Shown piece after piece: positions 35,697-46,300 of a DNA stretch of 64,000 nucleotides. The stretch comes from Mucilaginibacter geliditolerans (GTDB taxonomy: Bacteria > Bacteroidota > Bacteroidia > Sphingobacteriales > Sphingobacteriaceae). Below the pieces are notes generated by a model. The model was not told the DNA's origin. It saw only the letters and a program-made list of their open reading frames with translations, and did not search any database. The stretch is from the NCBI RefSeq assembly GCF_014200495.1, contig NZ_JACHBY010000002.1:434001-498000 (forward strand). Direction: 5' to 3'. Numbering within the stretch: position 1 is the stretch's first letter; each line of letters opens with the position of its first letter. The position numbers and the translations under genes are program-made.

Positions 35697-36656
35697 TTAG
35701 TTTGTTGCTTTTCTCTTCTCCTCCAGTAAATTATATAACTCAACAGCCTTATTAAGGTTTGATGGTACGTAGTGGGTAACTTTTTCAGAAAAAATCTCAC
35801 CTTGTTTTTTGGAATGATATCGGCTTCTTTCCGTCATATTTAAAACATCCTGCGGTGTGAGTGTTGCTTTTGTAAAAGCTGCAATCTTTTCAATCATCTG
35901 CATTGCGCCTTCATTATAATTCAGGAGCAGGAATTGGTCATCCACAGCTGCAATTTCAAGGCATTTTTTAAAATAACTTTCAATTACAGCGGCCAGGTAA
36001 GCATCTGGGCTCATATTAGCCACTTTATTGGCATCAAACCCAAACAATTGTGGTTCAATTAAACCGTTTACAGCCTGCATACCGGGTTGCTTGCGGTGCG
36101 AGTTGAACACCTCACCCGGACTACGGTATAATATAATAAAAGGAACAGCAGGATAAAGCTGCCTCAACTGTTCATAAAAAAACAAATGCCAGCTGTCTGT
36201 TTTAATAAATAGGTTCTTTTCTTTATTGGTTCGTTTTTGCCCGTAATAGCTTAAGGTATCAGTAAATAGCTTTGCAATTGCAGCCCGATCAAATTCCGGG
36301 TATTTGTAGGGCAAACGCAGTATGTCATCAAAACAAGGAACTTCAGCAAGAACTATATTTTCATCCAACGTGGCCAACAGCTGCGAAATCAGTGTTGAGC
36401 CACAGCGCGAAACATGAAAAATAAAGGCCGTTGGCTCTATCGCGGATCCCCCACTCGCCCACTCACCAATCATCATTAAATCACTAACCGATGATATGGC
36501 GGCATGGCTCCCATCCAGTCCCTTGCATTTTAAAATGGTTTCATCAAAAAATGGCTCAGTGAAGGATTCCCCGTAAGTATTTAGCCAACAGCATTTGATC
36601 CGGCCATCAATTGCTAATAATTTGTACGGAACCCAATTAAGTGGAAAATCAAGCAT
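35697..36656 (-). CDS. Sulfotransferase-family protein
   Basis: A 319-residue soluble protein. The PAPS-binding 5'-phosphosulfate loop is clear at residues 79-94 (FIFHVSRCGSTLISQL), and a 3'-phosphate region lies at FIILYRSPGEVFNSHR (about 175-190), where Arg and Ser are the expected ligands. Family role: transfer of sulfate from PAPS to a hydroxyl or amine. It overlaps the upstream Asp/Asn hydroxylase gene by 8 bases, so the two are translationally coupled and likely act in sequence on the same substrate. The acceptor is unknown; a hydroxyl introduced by one of the neighbouring oxygenases is an appealing possibility. Confidence 0.86.
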   Translation of the reverse strand: MLDFPLNWVPYKLLAIDGRIKCCWLNTYGESFTEPFFDETILKCKGLDGSHAAISSVSDLMMIGEWASGGSAIEPTAFIFHVSRCGSTLISQLLATLDENIVLAEVPCFDDILRLPYKYPEFDRAAIAKLFTDTLSYYGQKRTNKEKNLFIKTDSWHLFFYEQLRQLYPAVPFIILYRSPGEVFNSHRKQPGMQAVNGLIEPQLFGFDANKVANMSPDAYLAAVIESYFKKCLEIAAVDDQFLLLNYNEGAMQMIEKIAAFTKATLTPQDVLNMTERSRYHSKKQGEIFSEKVTHYVPSNLNKAVELYNLLEEKRKATN

Positions 36657-37338
36657 GATCTTTATTTAATTGCCGCTCCATATCATCTGCTAATGCGTTG
36701 GATGTAACCGTATTTTGTATGCGCAACTCTTTAATTACCATTAAGAGTTGAGGATCAAGTTCATCTTCTTTAATTGAAATTACAGCAGATGACTCAATAA
36801 GTCGCGTTAACCAATCATTCACCTTACAATCAACAACAAGATGAATCCTGTCTGTAGCGCCTTTATTTGTCACGCTATGGGGTAAATGCGCATTCATATA
36901 CCAGCAATCACCCACATCCATTATTACGCGCTCACCATCTACATAAAACTCAACACCAGGGTTGGTAAACACCGGGAAATGCAAACGGACTTCATGCTGT
37001 TCAAACAGCAGGCCTTCATCTGTATGCTCTTTAATAATTGCTCCGGCCTGTAGATTCAAAAAACGTACAGCCATCACCGGACAATTTAACTCTGAAAGCA
37101 ATTTTACAACTGATGGGAAACGTGACATATATATAGTATCCCTATATTCCAATTTTCCCATCAATTCAGGTATGATAGTTTCGTGCTTCCCTTCTACCGA
37201 TCGTAACGCAATACCTTTCCATGAGCCCGCATAATACGAAGTATTAAAATGGGGCAGCCACTCTTCTTTTATTGTTAATAATTCGCTTTGGGTAAGCCCA
37301 GCATCAAATGGCAGCGGTAACTTAGCATATCTGATCAT
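36649..37338 (-). CDS. Aspartyl/asparaginyl beta-hydroxylase-family oxygenase
   Basis: A 229-residue Fe(II)/2-oxoglutarate oxygenase of the Asp_Arg_Hydrox (AspH) family, cytoplasmic by lack of signal. Core motifs: HTDEG (His105, Asp107), RLHFPVFTNPGVEFYVDGE (Arg118 onward), GDCWYMNAHLPHSVTNKG with His154, and DRIHLVVD with Arg164. Animal AspH lacks the acidic iron ligand; here a His-x-Asp is present, which would give a full facial triad. Likely role: hydroxylation of an Asp/Asn side chain in a protein or of a free amino acid. It is the upstream member of a coupled pair with the sulfotransferase and follows the metallophosphatase gene by 25 bases on the same strand. Confidence 0.88.
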   Translation of the reverse strand: MIRYAKLPLPFDAGLTQSELLTIKEEWLPHFNTSYYAGSWKGIALRSVEGKHETIIPELMGKLEYRDTIYMSRFPSVVKLLSELNCPVMAVRFLNLQAGAIIKEHTDEGLLFEQHEVRLHFPVFTNPGVEFYVDGERVIMDVGDCWYMNAHLPHSVTNKGATDRIHLVVDCKVNDWLTRLIESSAVISIKEDELDPQLLMVIKELRIQNTVTSNALADDMERQLNKDHA

Positions 37339-37363
37339 AAGGCGATCTTGAACTATTGCTTAT

Positions 37364-38308
37364 TTATGCCGGTTGTTCTATTAAGCACAAATTGGAGTAT
37401 GAGGCCGCGAATTTTTGCCCGCATGGCTGGCCTGGCACTAAATACCGGGCATCAATATTTGATTTTTGCTTTCCGTTGCTAAAGCTAAATACGGTTTTGC
37501 CTATCATCAGCCCACTCCATGCAGCCCGACTAATGATCACCTCGTGCCTGTTTTTATTTTGCATCACCAACTGGCCGCTCATCAATTCCTGATTATGACC
37601 GCTGATTATCATATCAATATGCTCCGATTCGCGCGCAAGCATCTTATCATCAGGCCTACTATTTTCCTGCTGATAGCCTAAATGCGAAAGACAGATAACT
37701 ATATCACAATGCTCATCCTCTTTAAGCTGTTTAGCTGTTTTGTTGGCACAATGTATAGCATCATTATATATTACACCTGCAACCTGGTGGCCAACGCCTG
37801 TGATGCCTACCTTATACTGGCCGCTATTAATAATAACATAGGGCCTAACCAGTTTACTTAACGCATCATTAAAATGATAATTACAGTTTACCAGCGCAAA
37901 AGTCATACACGGAATAAGTGATGCTAAATGCCCCTGCCCAAATGCAAGCTCATGGTTACCTACAGCCGCTGCATGATAACCCATAGCGTTCATAGCATGT
38001 ATCACTTCCCTTTGCTGCGCGATATTGTTTGACCTATCTAAAAAATTCCCTCCATCAAGTAATAGGCCATTTGTTTCCTGGTTGTTAAGCACGTTTTTTA
38101 TGTGCTTCAGGCCGCCCATATTATTATATACGGCGTCAATATTACCATGCAAATCATTAGTATGATGAATAGTAACATCAGTTTTAGCAGTATATAAGGT
38201 ATTAATACGTTTGCTGATAGCAGCCATTGAATTCATTGGCTTATTTAATGCAGCTATGCCGGCCACTAATGACATTTGACTAAGAAATAACCTGCGCTGA
38301 TTGTTCAT
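37364..38308 (-). CDS. Exported metallophosphatase (5'-nucleotidase N-terminal domain only)
   Basis: A 314-residue protein with a Tat-like N-terminus (QRRLFLSQMSLVAGIAAL), followed by a calcineurin-like metallophosphatase domain of the UshA/5'-nucleotidase type: HHTNDLHGN (D-x-H metal ligands), LLDGGNFLD, VGNHELAFG, LSHLGYQ and ISGHNQ. The C-terminal substrate-specificity domain of 5'-nucleotidases is absent, and no gene for it lies nearby. The bridging metal ligand normally found as GGD reads GGN here. It would act in the periplasm. It is the first gene of the - strand group with the hydroxylase and sulfotransferase; in this phylum PAP or nucleotide hydrolysis after sulfation is conceivable, but the cellular compartments differ. 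Confidence 0.82.
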   Translation of the reverse strand: MNNQRRLFLSQMSLVAGIAALNKPMNSMAAISKRINTLYTAKTDVTIHHTNDLHGNIDAVYNNMGGLKHIKNVLNNQETNGLLLDGGNFLDRSNNIAQQREVIHAMNAMGYHAAAVGNHELAFGQGHLASLIPCMTFALVNCNYHFNDALSKLVRPYVIINSGQYKVGITGVGHQVAGVIYNDAIHCANKTAKQLKEDEHCDIVICLSHLGYQQENSRPDDKMLARESEHIDMIISGHNQELMSGQLVMQNKNRHEVIISRAAWSGLMIGKTVFSFSNGKQKSNIDARYLVPGQPCGQKFAASYSNLCLIEQPA

Positions 38309-38634
38309 TTGGGTTTATTTGGTATTTAAATGTATTAAATAAATTTTTAGAAAACACAAAAAAACTTTTGCTCCCGCATCAATCTGATAAACAACTGTTT
38401 ATTAAGTAAAATCTTTTAATAATAACCTTGTTCATTTTTAAGCCTAACTAAAAATAAATGTGTTTATATTAAAAAATATAACAATAGCGATATTTTATTT
38501 ACATACACTTAAAACACTGATTATCAGTCTATTTTTTCAAAAAAAATTTCCCAAAATGTAAAATCTAATGAAAAAATATATTTAATATTGACTTAAATAT
38601 CTAAACCAATATATAAACCTTAATCCCAATTATT
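38309..38634. other. AT-rich divergent promoter region
   Basis: 326 bases between the - strand metallophosphatase and the + strand tail-collar operon. It is very AT-rich with A and T runs and no coding ORF; both promoters must lie here, but no convincing TANNTTTG element could be picked out for the + strand operon. Confidence 0.5.
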
Positions 38635-39180
38635 ATGCAAGTATACTTAGCATTAATATTCGCATTTGCGGGCAACTTTGCCCCATATGGAACTGCTTTC
38701 TGTAGCGGCCAACTTTTGGCAATATCTCAAAATTCAGCTCTTTTCTCTTTGATTGGTACATTCTATGGCGGTAACGGCACAAACAACTTTGCTTTGCCCG
38801 ATCTGCGCGGCCGGATGCCAATTGGCCAGGGCCAGGGTCCGGGGTTAAGCAATTATGTGGTAGGTCAAACATCCGGAACAGAAAGCACATCAATACTGCA
38901 AAGTAATTTACCCGCACATACACACTCACTTAATGCAAATAACGGCACGGGAACAACGGGTATCCCGGGCACTACAACAGTTCTGTCAAAGGGTCCGGTA
39001 ACCGGTTCAGGGCCAACCGCCGAGGTAGGCAAAATTTACACTACTGCAGCCCCTAACACACCCTTAAGCCCTACTGCTATTGGCCTTACAGGCAGCAACA
39101 TACCTATTTCTATTCTGCAACCATATCTCGCTATTTCATATTTTATAACTATGGTAGGCATTTTCCCTGCCAGAAACTAA
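38635..39180 (+). CDS. Phage tail-collar/microcystin-dependent-protein (Mdp) family protein
   Basis: A 181-residue protein with a typical tail-collar domain: FAGNFAPYGTAFCSGQLLAI near residue 11, SQNSALFSLIGTFYGGNG, FALPDLRGRMPIGQG (about residues 57-71), then a Gly/Thr-rich middle with LPAHTHS, and a C-terminal PYLAISYFITMVGIFP. Proteins of this family occur outside phages as Mdp/MdpB-like proteins of unknown function. There are no other phage structural genes near, so this is not a prophage remnant. It heads an operon with a binding-protein homologue, a 3233-residue surface protein and a PorP-like protein. It has no classical signal peptide; the hydrophobic N-terminus belongs to the family fold. 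Confidence 0.88.
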   Translation: MQVYLALIFAFAGNFAPYGTAFCSGQLLAISQNSALFSLIGTFYGGNGTNNFALPDLRGRMPIGQGQGPGLSNYVVGQTSGTESTSILQSNLPAHTHSLNANNGTGTTGIPGTTTVLSKGPVTGSGPTAEVGKIYTTAAPNTPLSPTAIGLTGSNIPISILQPYLAISYFITMVGIFPARN

Positions 39181-39211
39181 GCATCGCAAAGCCTACTAAA
39201 TCTTATTAAAG

Positions 39212-40375
39212 TTGATAAAACCAATTAAAATAGGTTTACTGACCCCCTATTCGGGGGTTTATCCCTTTTATGGTCATCATTTAATGGCTGGCATATTGCA
39301 GGGATTATACCCCGGCACTATAAAACAGAATGAAATTGAATTCATGCCTGTTTATACGCAAATGGGTGATCCTAAAAGTGTGCTGGATGCTGTAAATAAA
39401 CTGGTGTTTTTTGACCAGATAGATATGATCTCAGGATTGATCAGCTATAAATCAATACCTGACATTATTCCTGTAATAGAATCCCACAATAAGCTCGCTT
39501 TCTTTTTTGATATGGGCGAATATATCCCCTATTTCAATCACCTGAGCCCGCGTATATTTTACTCTTCGCAGCAAATATGGCAATCACAATATGCTTTAGG
39601 CCATTGGGCACAGAAAGAGTATGGCGGAACAGGAATGATGGTAATGCCGGTATATGAAGCTGGCTATCACTTAAGCAGTGCTTTTTACAGGGGGGCCTGC
39701 GTTGCAGGGGCACAGCAACTGGCCCTGCATGTAATTCCACGCGATCCATCCGATATCAAGAGATTAAACCTAGATAACTTTTTCAACGAAATTAAAAAGA
39801 ACGCTCCCAGTTACGTGCACGCCGTTTTTGCAGGAAGCATGGGGAATGAATTTTTAGCAACTTGGCGGCAATCGGGCTTTCATAAACACATACCATTATG
39901 TGTAATTGAAAACATGGTATATGATGATCTGCTGGAAGATATAGCTGGCCTCGACCTGGATTTGTATGCAGCTGTATCATGGAGCCGTAATGCTGAGGAC
40001 AAACGTAATAAGGAATTTGTAAAAAGATACGAAAGCCTCGGTGGCCAGATGGCCAATATTTATGGCTTATTAGGCTATGAAGCCGGGCTTGCCTTACGCG
40101 AAGTTAAATCTCATCTTTTAAAACGCGACTGGGCCTCGGTTATGGCCCTCCTTCAAAAGGAATCAGTAGTTGGGCCAAGAGGCGAGCGCAATTTTTATCC
40201 GTTATCCGGCTTTTCATTACCGGTAATTGATATACTTTCTATTAAAACATCGTCAAAAAACATCTATAAAACAGTAATAAGCCAGGGCAATGGCTTAAGA
40301 TTCGATTCACCGGATTTTAAAGAGATTCATGAGGAAAGTGTAAGTGGCTGGCAAAACCCATACCTGTGTATATAA
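39212..40375 (+). CDS. ABC-type substrate-binding protein homologue without signal peptide
   Basis: A 387-residue periplasmic-binding-protein type I fold of the branched-chain amino acid/AmiC group: IKIGLLTPYSGVYPFYG at the N-terminus, then GDPKSVLDAVNKLVFFDQIDMISG, and YGLLGYEAGLALRE (about 285). It must start at the TTG at 39212, because an in-frame TAA at 39197 blocks extension. No signal peptide or lipobox can therefore exist, and the protein should stay in the cytoplasm, as AmiC-like sensors do. No ABC permease or ATPase gene accompanies it. It lies 31 bases after the tail-collar gene and 13 bases before the MBG giant gene, so it belongs to their operon. Ligand and role unknown. Confidence 0.82.
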   Translation: MIKPIKIGLLTPYSGVYPFYGHHLMAGILQGLYPGTIKQNEIEFMPVYTQMGDPKSVLDAVNKLVFFDQIDMISGLISYKSIPDIIPVIESHNKLAFFFDMGEYIPYFNHLSPRIFYSSQQIWQSQYALGHWAQKEYGGTGMMVMPVYEAGYHLSSAFYRGACVAGAQQLALHVIPRDPSDIKRLNLDNFFNEIKKNAPSYVHAVFAGSMGNEFLATWRQSGFHKHIPLCVIENMVYDDLLEDIAGLDLDLYAAVSWSRNAEDKRNKEFVKRYESLGGQMANIYGLLGYEAGLALREVKSHLLKRDWASVMALLQKESVVGPRGERNFYPLSGFSLPVIDILSIKTSSKNIYKTVISQGNGLRFDSPDFKEIHEESVSGWQNPYLCI

Positions 40376-40388
40376 AAACCCAAAAAGT

Positions 40389-43300
40389 ATGAAAACATTA
40401 TTTACAAAAGGTTTTTACATTGTTTCAGCAATTATTCTTTTTGTTGGAATAGCGTTGCCTGCCCGTGCACAATTTACGAGCATAACACTCTCAACAAATG
40501 CCCTGGCAACTGCTTTAGCCAAGGATGCCAGTGGTAATATATATGCTTTACAAACTGATGCCAGCGGCACACAGGGCGAGGTGGTAAAATATACCAACGG
40601 TACGGGCAGCCCTACCGTAATTTACGATGGCTTTCCGGATAACGATAATGCAGGCGATTATGGAACGGGGCTTATTGTAACCAGTAATGGCGATGTTTAC
40701 CTCACCACTGATAACGACGGCCCCACCGTACCTTATGGTAATATCATAAAGCTTAAATTTAATGGCGGCACATCCTATACAGCTTCAGTTTACCAAACAG
40801 GTACTGCAAGCGTAGGCTATTACTCTGCCCTTGCAGTTGATGCGAGCGATAATATATATGCCGTAGTATATAATGTAAATGCAGACGGCGGAAACAGCGG
40901 GATTGGCGCCTACGAAGTTGTTAAATATGCCGCAGGCAGCGCGGCGAATTCAGCAGGCACTGTATTATATGATAAATTAGACGCGGCAGGTTTGCTCAGC
41001 GGTGATTATTATACAGCTCCCAGCGGCCTGACAGTAAACTCGTTAGGCGATGTATATGTAGCTGATTCATTTGATAATGACAATGCTAATAACGATGGTG
41101 GTCATATTTATAAATTAACGAAAGCGACTTCTTACGCGGTATCAACGATATCAACTAACCAATACGTAACCTCCTTAGCTGTTGATGCTTCTAATAATTT
41201 GTATGCCACACAAGTTAATAGCTTTCCGGGGTATGCTTTGGTAAGATATACAGGAGACACAGGTACGCCAACAACTATTTATACAGGCTTAAGCAGTGAT
41301 GGCTCTGATTTTCCATATGGCTTAGCTATAATAAACCCAACCAATATTTATGTAAACGATGGCGGCACCAATGGTGGCACTGATAACCAGGGCAATATTA
41401 TACAATTAATTGGCACCCCGGCTACACAAGCTACCAATGTAACCTTTACAAATACTACTGCAACCGGCACTACCGCCAGTTGGACAAATGGTAGCGGTGC
41501 CTCAAGGGCTGTATTTATAGCCCTGGCCTCAACGGGCAGCCCGGCACCTGTAAACAGTACTACCTACACTGCTAATACAACATACGCCTCCGGCACCCAG
41601 GTTGGCGGCAGCGGATGGTATTGCGTATATAATGGCACAGGCTCAACCGTAAATATTACAGGCCTTACAGCAGGTAATACTTACCGGGTAATGGCTGTTG
41701 AATATAATGGCCCGGCCGGTAGCCAAAATTATCTTACAACAGCAGGTACTAATAACCCTAACAATGTAACCCCGGTATCCCTTACAGCTATCAGTTCTAT
41801 CAACCTGGTAACAGCAAGCCCAACAAACGCCACCTCGGTTCAATATACTGTAACTTTTGGTGCGGCGATAACAGGTTTAACAACAAGCAATTTTTCATTA
41901 ACAACTACAGGTGGTATTAGCGGTGCAAGTATTTCATCAATCGCAGGCTCAGGCACAACTTATACCGTAACTGCCAATACAGGTACAGGAGATGGGACTA
42001 TCGCATTAAGCCTTGCCAATGCTACAAGCTTAAGTCCGGGTATAAGTACTACACTGCCATTTGCGGGCCAGGCTTATACTATAGATAAAACCGCGCCAAC
42101 GGCTAATGGCTTAATCTATGCCTCAAACAATACAACAAACAGCGCTTTTGCCAAAATTGGAAATACAATAACACTTACTTTCGGTTCAAGCGAAACTGTA
42201 CAAACACCAACCGTTACTATAGCAGGGCACACCATTACAGCTACAAGTACAAGTGTAAACAGCTATTTGGCAAGCTATACCATGGTTGCCGGTGATGCCG
42301 AGGGAAGAATACCTTTCACACTTTCATTAACCGATCCGGCTGGCAACCAAACAACCTATAATGATGTAGCCGCCGGTGATGATATCACGTTCGATAAAAC
42401 AGCTCCAACAATTACCATAGGCAGTCCGTCGGTAAGCAGCACCTCAACGGGCCCTGTAACCTATACCGTAACCTATGCTGATGTCAATTTTAACACTAGT
42501 ACCCTGGTGGCGGGCAATGTTTCGCTTATTACTACAGGTACAGCCACAGGTACTGTTGCCGTAACCGGATCAGGCACAACATACACGGTAAGCATTACAA
42601 GCATTAGCGGTACCGGAACACTGGGTATTTCCATAGGTGCCGGAACAGCATCTGATCTGGCAGGAAATCTGGCACCTGGGTCAGGCCCATCAGCAACTTT
42701 TATTGTTGCACCAGCACTCATCCCACAAACTATTACCTTCAACCCGCTGCCAACTAAAACCTATGGCAATGCTGATTTTGCCCCAGGCGCAACTAGCACC
42801 AACAACGGCACACCGGCAATTACCTACAGTAGCGATAACACAGCAGTAGCCACCATAGTAAGCGGCAACATTCATATTGTAGCTGCCGGTACAGCACATA
42901 TTACCGCCTCACAGGCAGGAGATGGCACACACTCAGCGGCGACTGATGTTACACAATCATTAACGGTTAATCAGGCACCTTTAACCATAACTGCAGCCAA
43001 TCAAAGTTCAACCTACGGCGCGGCATTACCTGCACTTACAGTCAGTTACAGCGGTTTTGTAAACGGTGATACCCAGGCTAGTTTAACCACTGCGGCAACC
43101 GCAAGTACTACAGCCACTGCAGCATCGCCCGCAGGTAATTATTCAATTAATACAAGCGGGGCAGTTGACCCTAACTATATTATTACTTATGTTCCCGGAA
43201 CTTTAACTATCGGTAAGGCAGCATTGACTGTTACTGCTGATAATCAAAGTTCAACCTATGGCGCGGCATTGCCTGCTCTTACCGTTACTTACAGCGGTTT

Positions 43301-46300
43301 TGTAAACGGCGATACCCAGGCCAGCTTAACCACTGCGGCAACCGCAAGCACTACAGCCACTGCAGCATCACCGGCAGGTAATTATTCAATCAATACAAGC
43401 GGAGCGGTAGACCCTAACTATACCATCAGTTACGTTCCCGGCACTTTAACCATCGGCAAGGCAGCGCTGACTATTACTGCTGATAACCAAAGTTCAACCT
43501 ATGGCGCGGCATTACCAACACTTACAGCAAGCTATACCGGCTTTGTTAACGGCGATACCCAGGCAAGTTTAACCACTGCACCTACTTTAACTACAACAGC
43601 AACTACCGCATCTCCGGCAAACACATATTCAATTACTGCCAGTGGTGCCGTTGACCCGAATTATACGATAACTTACGTTGCAGGAACTTTAACCATAGGC
43701 AAAGCAACACTGACTGTTACCGCTGATAACCAAAGTTCAACCTATGGCGCGGCATTGCCTGCGCTAACCGTTACTTACAGCGGCTTTGTTAACGGCGATA
43801 CCCAGGCCAGTTTAACCACCGCGGCAACCGCAAGTACTACAGCCACAGCAGCATCACCGGCAGGTAATTATTCAATTAATACAAGCGGAGCGGTGGATCC
43901 TAACTATACGATAACCTATGTTCCCGGCACTTTAACCATAGGCAAAGCAACACTGACTGTTACCGCTGATAACCAAAGTTCAACCTATGGCGCGGCATTG
44001 CCTGCGCTAACCGTTACTTACAGCGGTTTTGTTAACGGCGATACCCAGGCCAGTTTAACCACCGCGGCAACCGCAAGCACTACAGCCACAGCAGCATCGC
44101 CCGCAGGTAATTATTCAATTAATACAAGCGGAGCAGTTGACCCTAACTATACCATCAGCTACGTTCCCGGAACTTTAACCATCGGCAAAGCAGCACTGAC
44201 TGCTACCGCTGATAACCAAAGTTCAACCTATGGCGCGGCATTACCTGCACTTACCGTTACTTACAGCGGTTTTGTAAACGGTGATACCCAGGCCAGTTTA
44301 ACCACTGCGGCAACCGCAAACACAACAGCCACAGCAGCATCACCGGCAGGTAATTATTCAATTAATACTAGCGGAGCGGTTGACCCGAATTATACCATCA
44401 GTTACGTTGCAGGTACTTTAACCATCGGTAAAGCTAACCTTACCATTACTGCCGATAACCAAAGCATAACTCACGGAGCCACCATACCTACGCTAACTGC
44501 CAGCTACAGCGGTTTTGTTAATGGCGATAATGCTGCAAGTTTAACAACTGCACCCACTTTAACCACAACAGGTACGTCAGCATCACCGGCAGGTAGCTAC
44601 CCGATAAATGCAAGCGGAGCGGTTGATCCTAACTATAATATCAGCTATGTAGCTGGTACATTAGCCATTGGTAAAACTTTATTGGTTGTTACTGTAAACG
44701 ACCAGAGCTCGGTTTACGGGTCGGCATTACCAACTTTTACTGTAAGCTATAGCGGCTTTGTAAACGGTGACAACGCGGCCAGTTTAACCACTGCACCTAC
44801 AATAAGTACTACTGCCACTGCTGCATCTCCCGCAGGCAGCTATCCTATTACTGCAAGCGGCGCGGTTGACCCTAACTATGCCATTAGCTATACACCTGGT
44901 ACATTAACCATTAGCAAGGCAGCATTAACAGTTACTGCAGACAACCAAAGCTCAACCTATGGCGCGGCATTGCCTGCACTAACCGTTACTTACAGCGGTT
45001 TTGTAAACGGCGATACCCAGGCTAGTTTAACAACTGCGGCAACTGCAAGTACTACAGCCACTGCAGCATCTCCCGCAGGTAATTATTCAATTAATACAAG
45101 CGGAGCAGTGGACCCGAATTATACCATCAGTTATGTTCCTGGCACCTTAACAATTGGCAAGGCTGCACTGACTGTTACCGCTGATAACCAAAGCTCAACC
45201 TATGGCGCGGCATTGCCTGCACTAACCGTTACTTACAGCGGTTTTGTTAACGGTGATACCCAGGCCAGTTTAACCACTGCGGCAACCGCAAGCACTACAG
45301 CCACTGCAGCATCTCCTGCAGGTAACTATTCAATTAATACAAGCGGTGCGGTTGACCCTAACTATACTATCAGTTATGTGGCAGGTACTTTAACCATCGG
45401 TAAGGCCAATCTTACCATTACAGCAGATAACCAGAATATAGCTCACGGCGCAGCCATACCAACTTTAACAGCCAGTTACAGTGGTTTTGTTAATGGTGAT
45501 AATGCGGCGAGCCTAACTACAGCGCCAACGCTCAGCACAACTGCTACATCAGCATCATCAGCAGGAAACTATCCTATTACAGCAAGCGGGGCGGTGGACC
45601 CTAACTATAACATCAGTTATGTTGCCGGCACTTTAGCTATTGGTAAAGCGTTGCTCACCATTACGGTTAATAACCAAAATCTAGTTTATGGCTCGGTTTT
45701 ACCAACCCTTACCGCCAATTACAGCGGTTTTGTTAATGGTGATAACATAGCGAGCTTAACTAGTTTACCAACAATTACTACTACAGCCACAGCTGCATCA
45801 CCGGTAGGTACTTATACTATTACTGCAAGCGGTGCGGCAGATCCTAATTACAACATCAATTATGTATTGGGTACATTGACAATTGACAAGGCCCCTCTAA
45901 CCATAACCGCTGATAATCAAAGTTCAACCTATGGCGCAGCATTACCAACGCTAACAACCAGTTACAGCGGTTTTGTGAATGGAGATAACGCAGCAAGCTT
46001 AACCACTGCCCCAACATTAAGCACTACAGCTACGTCAGCATCACCGGCAGGTAGCTACCCTATTACTGCCAGCGGGGCAGTTGATCCGAATTATACCATC
46101 ACTTACGCGGCAGGTACTTTAACTATCGGTAAGGCAGCATTAACCGTTACCGCTGATAATCAAAGCTCAATATACGGCTCGGCATTACCGGCGCTTACAG
46201 CAAGTTATAGCGGGTTTGTCAATGGTGATAACACTGCAAGTTTAACAACAGCACCTACGTTAACCACAACAGGAACTGCTTCATCACCGGCCGGTAGCTA

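Noticed and set aside
38635-39180. Prophage or phage-tail-like particle
   Set aside because: Only a tail-collar domain is present; there is no capsid, portal, tube, sheath, baseplate, integrase or lysis gene anywhere in the window.
40344-40388. Upstream in-frame start of the MBG giant gene
   Set aside because: It would place 15 residues ahead of a clean signal peptide and overlap the previous gene; the ATG at 40389 is better.
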